From a bacterium (GTDB taxonomy: Bacteria > Krumholzibacteriota > Krumholzibacteriia > LZORAL124-64-63): a stretch of 64,000 nt of DNA. The stretch lies in NCBI GenBank assembly GCA_016703265.1, contig JADJCK010000016.1, forward strand, positions 1 through 64,000, read 5' to 3'. The translations under genes were made by a program, and so were the position numbers. A model generated the notes under the pieces. That model was not told where the DNA came from and made no database searches. It saw only the letters and a list, made by a program, of their open reading frames with translations. Positions 52,800-61,100 of the stretch are shown here, one piece after another. Every line of letters begins with the position of its first letter. Within the stretch, counting starts at the first letter, position 1.

Positions 52800-53345
52800 C
52801 TAGTCGTCCTTCAGCGAGTCCCCGGGCCGACGCGGTCCCCGCGTGACATAACGAATGAACGCCTTCGCCGTCACATCGAGGTTGGCGTCGAGGCGTTTGA
52901 GAAACGCGCGCAGCTGCTGGAGCTCGTCGGCGCTGAAACCGGCGACGAGCCGCATCTCCGGTGACGCGAAGTCCGGGCTGAACACCCGCGCCGCAATCGC
53001 GCCCGACCGGGTCGGAAACAATTCCGAGAATCGCCTGTCGCGGGTGCCGCGCCGGCGCTCGACGAATCCGTTGCGCACCAGCCGATTCACCGCGCGCGAG
53101 GCCGCCGCCTTGTCGATGGCAAGCCGCTCGGCCACGGCCGCCGGGCAGATGCCGGGCGCCGCAACCACCAGTTCCAGGAGCTGGTGCTGCGTCGGGCCGA
53201 TGGCCAGGTCGTCGAGTTCGCGGGATTCCTGGGTGGCAAACTTGCGGGCAAGCTTCACCAGAAGGTCGCCGAGGGGCCTGGCGGGGCGGGACCGGTAAGG
53301 CCTGGGTGCGCACGATACTCTCTCGGCGGTTGGTTGACCTGTCAT
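52800..53345 (-). CDS. MarR-family transcriptional regulator
   Basis: This 181-residue protein has the winged helix-turn-helix of MarR: LLELVVAAPGICPAAVAERL, DKAAASRAVNRLVRNGFVER, then the wing RGTRDRRFSELFPTRSG. Helices for dimerisation flank it on both sides. Its start is uncertain: the ATG at 53345 lies inside a palindrome of copy C and has no clear ribosome site; an upstream frame reaches 53411. MarR proteins bind about 16-20-bp palindromes, often in their own promoter, so the TTGGTTGA-type palindromes around it are its probable operators (inference). Confidence 0.82.
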   Translation of the reverse strand: MTGQPTAERVSCAPRPYRSRPARPLGDLLVKLARKFATQESRELDDLAIGPTQHQLLELVVAAPGICPAAVAERLAIDKAAASRAVNRLVRNGFVERRRGTRDRRFSELFPTRSGAIAARVFSPDFASPEMRLVAGFSADELQQLRAFLKRLDANLDVTAKAFIRYVTRGPRRPGDSLKDD

Positions 53346-53405
53346 CCAATTGTGGAGCCCGAAACGGGCCATTGGCGTGCCACAATCGGTTGATACGTCA
53401 ACCAT
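53330..53405. promoter_or_regulatory. MarR-linked double palindrome, copy C (marR promoter)
   Basis: TTGGTTGACCTGTCATCCAA (53330-53349) and TCGGTTGATACGTCAACCAT (53386-53405) are 56 bp apart, as in copies A and B, but the outer inverted repeats are absent. The first overlaps the predicted marR start codon, consistent with autoregulation. 53406-53542 shows no further feature. Confidence 0.75.
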
Positions 53406-53542
53406 CAGCAAAAAAAGAACATCGACAACAGAGATCTCGCCACGAATAACCGCTTATCGTCACCCGAGGCAGTCGGCACGGCCGGCGAAGTTACCGCGAG
53501 GCGTCACCGCACACACAGCAGCGGCGCCCCTCGCCAGCGGCC

Positions 53543-54934
53543 CTACGGCAGGAACCTCTCCACATGCGCCAGCTTCTGCGGCAAATACTCGTCGATCACG
53601 TAGTTGAGCCCGTGCTTGGCCAAAGCCTGCTGCTCGGCGCGGACGCCCATGCGGATGATCTGTTCGAAGGCCTGTGACCATTCCTTGTAGTGCAAAATGA
53701 AGGGATCGTTCTTCAGGGCGTCTTTCGCGCGCTTGATGTCGACGTCCTTCAGCGGGTGCGTGGGCAGCTGGTAATCGATGATGTCCTGCGGGGTGATGCC
53801 CAGCAGGTGCGCCTGCGGCACGCAGAAGTACTCGTTCAGGTGGGCGGCGTTGCCGGAGCCCACTTTCAGCGTGCGGTAGATGTTGGTGAAGCCGTAGGGG
53901 TCGCCGTCGACGAAGACGTAGACCGGCAGGCCGTAGCTGTCGGCCAGGCGGCGCACGAAGCGGCGGCAGGCGCGGGTGGGCACGCCGCCCATCGAGATCA
54001 GGATGCAGCGCGCGTTCTTCCAGTAGTTGTGCTTGACCAGGCGCTGGAACATGCCGGCGGTCTCGATGCAGAGGATGAACGTGGCGTCGGTCTCGAACTT
54101 CAGGTGTTCGACCGAGATGGGGATGGAGTAGGCGCCGCTGCCGAAGCGCGTGCAGTCGATGCGCAGTTCCTCGCCGGTGTCGCGGTCGTGGTCGATGACC
54201 ACGAGCTGGCCGGCCACGTCGCCGCCCTTTTCCTCGGGGACGAAGCCGAGCTGTTCGCGGTTGACCGCGAAGAAGGCCTCGACGTCTTCCATCACCGTGT
54301 CGGACTCGGGCTGTTCCTTGAAGCGCGCCTCTGCCCAGTTCTTGCTGACGTAGTACGCTTCTCGCTTGGTGGCGATGTCGTCGGTCTCGATGAGTTCCTT
54401 GGACAGCGCCATCATCTTCAGCGTCTGGGCGAAGGTCTTGACCGTGTTGACGGTCAGCGTGCGTTCCTTCTGCTTGCCCTTGAGCTTGAAGAAGCCGGTC
54501 TTGGCGTTGTAGTCGACGTTGGCCAGCGAACGCAGCGGGAACTTCATCATCGGCTTCTGGCCGAGCAGGATCTTGTCCTTGATGACGGCCGACTCGCTGC
54601 GGATGCGCCTTGATACGGGCGTGAACGACAGCTTCTTCTCGGCCGCGCCGGCCTCGGGCTTCCGCTTGCGGCGCGGCGGGCCGCCGGCGCGGGAGAGGGC
54701 CAGGTCGTCGTGACCGTCGTCGTCGTCGGGGGCGTCCACCAAGTCGTCCACCAAGTCGTCGTCGCCCGCGGCCGCGAACCTGGCGTCCTCGTCCTCGGCG
54801 CGCACGATGCGGCGCCCGAGCGGCCGGCCGAAGCCCAGTTCGCCCTGCGAAGCCGGGTCGTCGGAGGCGGCGCCGGAGCCGGCAGGCTTTTTCGTCGTCG
54901 TCTTCTTGTTTGTGGGCTTCTTGCGATCGGCCAC
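53543..54934 (-). CDS. top6A: DNA topoisomerase VI subunit A (Spo11-like)
   Basis: This is a 463-residue protein. After a Lys-rich and acidic, probably disordered N-terminal 100 residues comes the winged-helix domain with the DNA-cleaving Tyr (Tyr195 in TKREAYYVSKNW). The Toprim domain has Glu291 in CIETAGMFQRL and Asp343/Asp345 in FVDGDPYGFTNIY. Archaeal subunits have about 370-390 residues, so the extension is extra. Topo VI makes ATP-dependent double-strand passages. It lies 13 nt after top6B, so the two are cotranscribed. Confidence 0.95.
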   Translation of the reverse strand: MADRKKPTNKKTTTKKPAGSGAASDDPASQGELGFGRPLGRRIVRAEDEDARFAAAGDDDLVDDLVDAPDDDDGHDDLALSRAGGPPRRKRKPEAGAAEKKLSFTPVSRRIRSESAVIKDKILLGQKPMMKFPLRSLANVDYNAKTGFFKLKGKQKERTLTVNTVKTFAQTLKMMALSKELIETDDIATKREAYYVSKNWAEARFKEQPESDTVMEDVEAFFAVNREQLGFVPEEKGGDVAGQLVVIDHDRDTGEELRIDCTRFGSGAYSIPISVEHLKFETDATFILCIETAGMFQRLVKHNYWKNARCILISMGGVPTRACRRFVRRLADSYGLPVYVFVDGDPYGFTNIYRTLKVGSGNAAHLNEYFCVPQAHLLGITPQDIIDYQLPTHPLKDVDIKRAKDALKNDPFILHYKEWSQAFEQIIRMGVRAEQQALAKHGLNYVIDEYLPQKLAHVERFLP

Positions 54935-54947
54935 GTCGGCGTCCTTC

Positions 54948-56614
54948 CTAGAGCTTGCGGCTGCGCTCGAGGGTGTCGGTCAGGGTGGCGACGACTTCCG
55001 CGCGCTCGGCGTCGGAGATCAGCAGGATCGACTGCAGCGCGTCGCCGATGTGCGGGATGTACTTCTGGATGTAGTTCTGCTTCTTCAGCGCGTCCTTCTC
55101 GCGGGCGCGCCGGCGGATGTGCGAGCCCAGCTGGCGGCCCGCCTCCTGCAGCGCGAGGCGGATCTCCTTGATGATCTCCGGGTAGTGCGCCACGGCTTCC
55201 TTGCTCTCGGAAGTGAACGGCACCCACACCGAGGCCATGTGCACGAGGATCACCAGCGGCCCGGTGGGCAGCGCGCCCTTGCTCTGCTGCAGGCCGTAGC
55301 CGCGCCAGTTGCTGGTGAGCACCGCCTTGTGCACGGCGCAGGCCGAGGCCTGGTAGAGCAGCGGCACGCGGTTCGCGAAGCGCAGCACCTTGGCCAGTTC
55401 GTCGCCCGGCAACTGGCCGCCGTAGGCCAGGCCCACCTCGATCTGGAACGGGTTGCCGCGGTACACCGAGGCGGGCCGCGTCACCGAGGTGTAGAAGTCG
55501 GCCGCCACGCCGCTCTTGAGGCCGGCCATGACCAGGTCCTCGCCGATGGGCGAGAGGCAGTCGGTGGGCGGCGAGGCGATCTTCGTGCTGGCGATGGCGT
55601 CGATCAGCTTCTGGATATCTTCCTGCTGCAGCTTGCCCGGGGCCTTGCGTTCGGGCAGGCCGGCGGTCTCCAGGATCTGCTCGGCGGTCTTGGGCCCCAC
55701 GCGGCAGAATTCGTCGCGCAGGAACGCGTCCATGGTCTTGCTGTGCGAGTCCTGCAGCATGCGCCCGAGGATGCCCAGCTCCACGCCGTACGGGTGCGGC
55801 TTGATCTCGATGGCGGCCGGCGGCAGCTCGCTGGTGGAGTTGCCGTAGATGATGACCTCGCCCCGCGGATCCTTGTACGTCAGGTGCAGGTGCGGGTTGG
55901 CGATGGCCGTCTGCTCGAGGTAGTTGTCGACCGAGTGCTGCCCGCGCTTGTAGCTGCCGGTCAGCATGATCTCGATGCGCGTGCCGTGGTCCTTCTCCCA
56001 GATCGTCTCCTCGTCGGAGAGGATGCGCGGCTCGTTCTTCTTCATGTCCATCATCAGCTTGATGCGGTGCGCAGGCGCGCCCTTGCCGGTGCAGCTGTAG
56101 ATGGTGACGGGCTCGCCGGTCGTCAGCTGCCCGTACATGCCCGCGGCCGAGATGCCGATGCCCTGCTGCCCGCGGCTCTGCTTCAGGCTGTGGAACTTGG
56201 ACCCGTAGAGCAGCTTGCCGAAGATGCGCGGGATCTGCGCGCGCACGATGCCCGGCCCGTTGTCCTCGACGATGATGCGGTAGCGCTCGTCACGGCTGGT
56301 GCCGTTGCCCGACGCCTGGTCGTTCTTCCCGCCCTTGACGTTCTCGTCGAGGCTGGCCAGCTCGAGCCCCAGGTTCACCGGCCGGTCGGGCCGGATCTCC
56401 ACATACAGCACCGGCACGATGCCGCCCTCTTCGCAGGCGTCGAGGCTGTTGTCGACCGCCTCCTTGATGGCGGTCAGCAGCGCCCGCGCGGGCGAGTCGA
56501 AGCCCAGCAGGTGGCGGTTCTTGGTGAAGAACTCGCTGATGGAGATCTCGCGCTGCTTGCCGGCCATCTCTTGCGCGTCGGCCGAGGCGGCGGATTTGCG
56601 GCGGGGGCGGCCAT
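54948..56614 (-). CDS. top6B: DNA topoisomerase VI subunit B, apparent N-terminal frameshift
   Basis: This is a 555-residue GHKL ATPase subunit after correction. Bergerat motifs: KEAVDNSLDACEE (N box), VEDNGPGI, GQQGIGISAAGMYGQLTTG (lid) and the transducer with the switch Lys region, ending LERSRKL. The core begins MAGKQREISISEFFTKNRHLLGF (Met at 56567). An ATG at 56614 with GGAAGGA 5 nt upstream would give MAAPRRKSAASADAQEMAGK if one C is added to the run at 56603-56607. The uncorrected frame can start at 56666 with an unlikely His/Pro-rich leader. The gene pairs with top6A downstream. Confidence 0.93.
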
Positions 56615-56778
56615 GCCGGGTCCTTCCGGGGTGGGGCGGTTCCTTCAGGTGCCTGATGCCGGGCATTCATGAGTCCGCGCAAGACTAGGGGCGCAGAGGG
56701 CGCAGGTCAACCGGCGAAAAGATCGCGAAGGTAGATGGAAGTGGGGCGCCCGCCGCGAAACTTGCTGCCTGCGGGGAA

Positions 56779-56796
56779 ACTTGCGCCGGCGCAAGT
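56779..56796. repeat. Intergenic palindrome, family copy 3
   Basis: ACTTGCGCCGGCGCAAGT followed by CG, in the divergent region between top6B and hipB. Here no gene ends nearby, so it cannot be only a terminator. Confidence 0.85.
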
Positions 56797-56861
56797 CGTT
56801 GCGGCACCAATGATGGAAATTCCGCGGCTCCCAGCCTGCTGGCGCGCTGGGACCATAAATT

Positions 56862-56925
56862 TATCCGAACGGGAAAATTCCTTGAAGTCGGGGCCGATTC
56901 AGCTGATAATGTTCCCGAACGGGAA
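56862..56925 (+). promoter_or_regulatory. hipBA promoter with two operator palindromes
   Basis: TTGAAG (56882-56887) and GATAAT (56905-56910) are 17 nt apart. TATCCGAACGGGAA (56862-56875) lies upstream and TTCCCGAACGGGAA (56912-56925, perfect TTCCCG/CGGGAA arms) just downstream, 50 bp apart. This is the usual layout for HipB repression. Confidence 0.7.
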
Positions 56926-56943
56926 ACATCGGAGGAGCGCCCC

Positions 56944-57201
56944 ATGCACCAGACATCCCGCCCGGTGGACATCACCGATGCCTCTGCTCTCGGACTCGCC
57001 ATCCGTGCGCGGCGCAAGCGTGATGGCCTGACCCTTGCCGAAACGGCCGGGCTGACCAATGTGGGCATCCGCTTTCTTTCGGAGCTGGAAAACGGAAAGC
57101 CGACGGTGCGCCTTGATAAGCTCCTGAAGGTGGTCGCGGCCCTGGGCCTCCGCCTGCAGATCGTGACCCACTCGACGGCGGAGCAGACATGGAAGCGTTG
57201 A
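56944..57201 (+). CDS. hipB: HipB-like antitoxin (XRE family)
   Basis: This 85-residue DNA-binding protein has a helix-turn-helix in LGLAIRARRKRDGLTLAETAGLTNVGIRFLSELENGKPTVRLDKLLKVVAALGL, the HipB pattern. GGAGGA precedes the ATG. Its end overlaps the hipA start by 13 nt, so toxin translation depends on antitoxin translation. It should bind the two palindromes in its promoter and neutralise HipA. Confidence 0.9.
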   Translation: MHQTSRPVDITDASALGLAIRARRKRDGLTLAETAGLTNVGIRFLSELENGKPTVRLDKLLKVVAALGLRLQIVTHSTAEQTWKR

Positions 57202-58451
57202 ACGTCACCTGGGACGGCGCCCTGGTGGGCCATCTCGAAACCGGCCCCGGGCGAGACATGACCTTCCGCTATGCGTCAGCCTGGCTGTCGTCGCCGCAGG
57301 CCCGCGCCATCTCGCTGTCATTGCCGCTCGGGGAAGAACCGTTTGTGGGCGCCGTGCCCGGCGCGTGGTTCGCCAATCTGCTGCCCGAGGGCGACGTGCG
57401 CGCCCATGTGGCGCGGAAGCTGGGCGTGTCGGAGAGGAATGAATTCGCCCTGCTCGGCGGTGTGGGGGGCGATTGCGCCGGCGCCCTGCGGCTGCTGCCC
57501 GAGGCGGCGCCGGCCGACGAGGAAGCGGGGCTGACGCCGCTGGCCTGTGCCGAACTCGAAGCGAAGATCGCCTCGACTCCCAGGCCGTCCCTGTTGGCCC
57601 TGGTCTTCGGGGACCGGGAACTGCGGTTGTCGCTGGCCGGGGCGCAGGACAAGCTGCCGGTGCATCTGGCTGGAGATGTCCTGTCGCTGCCGACCGGTGC
57701 CTCTGCGAGCACGCACCTGCTGAAGATCGCCGGCAGCGAATTCCCCGACCTGGTCCAGAACGAACTGTTCTGCCTGACGCTCGCCCGCGAAGTGGGGTTG
57801 GATGTGCCCCCGGCGAGGATGGCGGCCACGAAGACGCCGATCCTGGTGGCAAGTCGCTACGACCGTCGCGTGACGGCCGCCGGCGTCGTGCAGCGCATCC
57901 ACCAGGAGGATTTCTGCCAGGCGCTGGGCCTGCCGTCGGAGTCGAAGTACGAGAATGAAGGCGGTCCTTCGCTGTCGCAGCTTTTCGGCGTCATTGCACG
58001 CGGCAGCCACTCACCGCTGCCCGACAAGCGTGACCTGCTGGGCTGGGTCCTGTTCAACATGATCATCGGCAATGCCGACGCCCACGCGAAGAACCTGTCC
58101 CTGCTGTACGATGTCGACGAAGAGTCGCGGCCCCGCCTGGCGCCGTTCTACGACCTGGTGTGCACGGCGGTCTACGGCCAGCTCTCGGACAAGCATGCGC
58201 AGAAGATCGGCGGCGAATACCGCTGGCGTCACACCAGTCGGCGCCATTGGGAGCGCCTGGCGGCCGACATCGACGTCAATTCGAACTTCCTGTGCGCCAC
58301 GGGGCTCGAACTGTGCGAGCGGGTCGAGGCGCGCGCGGCCGACCTGGCGCGGGAAATCGGCCGCGAGCATGCAGGCAGCGCAACGCTGGAGCGCATTGTC
58401 CGCGTCATCGAGCAGCGCGGACAACGCCTGCAATCGGTATTCGCCGACTGA
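57189..58451 (+). CDS. hipA: HipA-like serine/threonine kinase toxin
   Basis: This is a 420-residue protein. The N-terminal subdomain (VTWDGALVGHLETG, then FANLLPEGD) and the kinase-like C-terminal domain are both complete. SLAGAQDKLPVHL and STHLLKIAGSEFPDLVQNELFCLTLAREVG carry the nucleotide-binding residues, with the catalytic loop Asp in IGNADAHAKNLSLLY and the metal-binding Asp in FYDLVCTAVY. HipA toxins phosphorylate tRNA synthetases (GltX in E. coli) and induce dormancy. Together with hipB it forms a type II toxin-antitoxin module divergent from top6. Confidence 0.92.
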   Translation: MEALNVTWDGALVGHLETGPGRDMTFRYASAWLSSPQARAISLSLPLGEEPFVGAVPGAWFANLLPEGDVRAHVARKLGVSERNEFALLGGVGGDCAGALRLLPEAAPADEEAGLTPLACAELEAKIASTPRPSLLALVFGDRELRLSLAGAQDKLPVHLAGDVLSLPTGASASTHLLKIAGSEFPDLVQNELFCLTLAREVGLDVPPARMAATKTPILVASRYDRRVTAAGVVQRIHQEDFCQALGLPSESKYENEGGPSLSQLFGVIARGSHSPLPDKRDLLGWVLFNMIIGNADAHAKNLSLLYDVDEESRPRLAPFYDLVCTAVYGQLSDKHAQKIGGEYRWRHTSRRHWERLAADIDVNSNFLCATGLELCERVEARAADLAREIGREHAGSATLERIVRVIEQRGQRLQSVFAD

Positions 58452-58465
58452 GCCCCGGCCCCGCC

Positions 58466-60878
58466 CTACCTCACCAACGCCATCCGCACCGTGCGTACGC
58501 CGCCGCCCGCTTCCAGCCGCGCCAGGTAGCTGCCCGAAGCCTGCGCGCGCCCGGCATCATCGCAACCGTCCCACACGGCCTCGTGCTCACCCGCGGCCAG
58601 CGACCCGGCCACCAGCGTCCGGACCAGCCGCCCGGCCAGGTCGTAGATCGCCAACCGCGCAACGCCGTCGCCCGGCAACGTGAAGCGGATCGTGGTGCGC
58701 GGATTGAACGGGTTCGGCGCATTCTGCGACAGCACCGCGACGCCCGGCAGCCGGCCGTCAACGCCGCTCGTGTACTGCGGCGCCAGCACCGCGAACGGGC
58801 CCTGGTTCCCGTGGATGTCCTCGGCGCAGAGCTTGTAGTAGTGCGCGCCGGCGGTGGCATCGACGTAGCCGGTGTCCGCCTGCGCGGCCACGAGGTTGCC
58901 CGGGCCGGGCACGAACGCGGCCGTGGCGCCGCGGTAGAGGCGGTAGCCGGCCAGGTCGGGCACGGCCACCGGCAGCCAGTGCAGGGCCGTGCCGCCGCCG
59001 GCCGTGTTGCCGGTGAAGGCGGCCGGCTGGGGCGGGACCAGGTTGTCGACCGAGTAGCCCGAGCCCGTGGGCGAGTTCCAGAATCCGTTGCCCACGGCCG
59101 CGCGGGCCTGCACGCGCACCAGCGTGAGCGGGTTCGAGCTCGGCAGCGAGTCGGAGGTGGTGGGGACCACGTAGCTGTAGCCCTCGTCGCCGGCGGCGAA
59201 CTGGCTGCCGACGTATTCCCAGAAGATGGTCTTGTCGCCCTCGACCGTGGAGGTCAGCGTCAGGCCCGCGACGGGTGCCGACTTCGCTTCCGCATCGAGC
59301 AACGGCGCGCCGCGCTCGAGCGCCGCGGCGGCGTAGTTCGGCGGCACCGAGCGCCAGATCCAGTATGAGCCGATGCCATAGGAAGGCGAGGCGTCGAGGT
59401 CGCTCGCGTACCACGACAGCTTCAGGCGGCCGCCCTGGTCGTTGGGAACGTCGCGGACGTGGGCGACCATGGGCTCGGAACCGAGCGCGCCGTACACGGT
59501 GATGCGTTGGGCGAAGACGTCGTAGGAGGGATTGCGCAGGTCGCGCCAGACGCCGATGGCGCCGCCGTTGCCGTTGGTCACCAGGCGCAGCTGATCCTGG
59601 TTGCCCGCGGCCGTGCTGACCGGGGTACCGGCGGCCGTGCCCAGCGGCGTGCCGTCGGCCGCGATGATGCGTGCATAGATGTCCGCGTGGCTGCCCTCGC
59701 GAAAGTCGACCCAGGCGGCAAGGGCTCCGCCGTCCCGGCCGGGAACCAGGGCGGGCGCCGACTGGAATCCGGGCTGCGTGCACACGGCCACGCCGGTTGC
59801 GGGCCACAGTTGCGCGCCGGCGCTCGACAAGTGCTGGGTGTAGATGTCGTAGTCGGGGCTGCGGGCATCCTGCCAGGCGACGACGGCACCGCCGGATCCG
59901 TCGGATGTGATCGCCGCCGCGGACTGGCTGTAGCTGGCGGTACACACGGGCACGCCTGCGGCGCCCCAGGGCAACACCCCGCCGGGCTGGACGCGCTGGG
60001 CGAAGATGTCCTCGCCGCCGAGCCGCGTGTCGGCCCAGGCGATGATCGCGCCGTTTGCGCCGTCGGACGCAACGGCGGGGCTGACCTGGTCGCCACCCGC
60101 GGTGGTCACGTTCATCTGCCAGCCGACGTCTCCCCAATAGCCCAGTTGTGCCGTGTGGACATCATAAACGTACGAGAGTGTCGGCACGGACCAGACGGTT
60201 GCCGAGAAGGCGACGATGCCGCCGCCGAGGCCGTCAGGTACCGCCACGGGCACCGACAGGGCCGCACCATCGCCAACCACCACACCGCCTGCGGCCCACA
60301 GGGATGCGCCCCAGGCCGCGAGGTGCTGGGCCACCATGATCTGCCCACTGCCGCCGCTGATGCGCCAAAAAACGATGGCGCCGCCGTAGCCGTCGGCAGC
60401 AAGGGCGCACTCCATCAGGTTGCCAACGGCAGCGTCCACGCGCACACCCTGCGGCCGGCCACTGCGGCGTACCGTCTGCCGCGAGGCGCTGGGCATAGAT
60501 GGAGCCGAAATCGCGATCATCGTACCAGGCGACGATGACGCCCCCGAGTCCGTCGGCGGTCAGAAAGGGCTCGCCATAGGACATGCCGGACGTGCTGCCG
60601 ACATTGATGCCGTCTGTCGTCCAGGCCGGCGTGCCATCGGCCTGGATCCGCTGCACATAGGGGGCATACCAGCCTGCCCGGGGATCGCGCCAGGCGACGA
60701 AGACGCCGCCGGTCCCGTCGGGCGCGGCCACGGGGCTGAACTGGTAGTCGGCGTGGGTGCACACCGGGACGTTGACGGTGGGGTTGCCGGGCCAGGCGGC
60801 GTGCGAGAGCGCGGGAACCAACAGGGCGAGCCCCAGCCACGCCGTCACGACGGTACGAGACACTCCAGGTTTCGACAT
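58466..60878 (-). CDS. Secreted repeat protein with FlgD-like C-terminal domain, apparent frameshift
   Basis: A signal peptide (MSKPGVSRTVVTAWLG to SHAAWPG) is followed by about ten 45-residue repeats of the type DGxGGxIVAWxDxR, xDIYAQRL, ADGTxxWxxxGVxV, a probable propeller. Fn3-like modules and a FlgD-type sorting domain (SQNAPNPFNPRTTIRF, DLAGRLVRTL, ending ALVR) come next. The N- and C-terminal parts are in different frames, joined near residue 144. Removing one base from the CCC run at 60447-60449 gives an 803-residue intact protein. The repeat pattern continues in register across the join, which argues for a sequence error. Confidence 0.82.
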
Positions 60879-60971
60879 GCCGGCCTCCGGTCAAATGGTG
60901 TGCGCGGGTCAAATTGAACTCGTGGTGCGGCCGACACATGGTGCGCAGGCCATATCCGGTAGGAGTCATCC

Positions 60972-60977
60972 ACTATA
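60972..60977 (-). promoter_or_regulatory. Possible -10 element in AT-rich region
   Basis: TATAGT (5/6) on the minus strand, 94 nt before the start of the repeat protein; a TTACCC 19 nt upstream is a weak -35. The surrounding 60960-61025 is strikingly AT-rich for this genome. Confidence 0.35.
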
Positions 60978-61045
60978 GCAGAAATCACACAGGGATGGGT
61001 AATATTTATGATTTTTTGATATATGCGAAAGGGAGCGCCGCTGGA

Positions 61046-61063
61046 ACTTGCGCCGGCGCAAGT
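61046..61063. repeat. Intergenic palindrome, family copy 4
   Basis: ACTTGCGCCGGCGCAAGT followed by CG, about 38 nt past the stop of the gene at 61101 and upstream of the repeat protein's promoter region. Confidence 0.85.
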
Positions 61064-61100
61064 CGGGCGACAAGCTGAACGGCCTCACCTGTCGAGCGTC

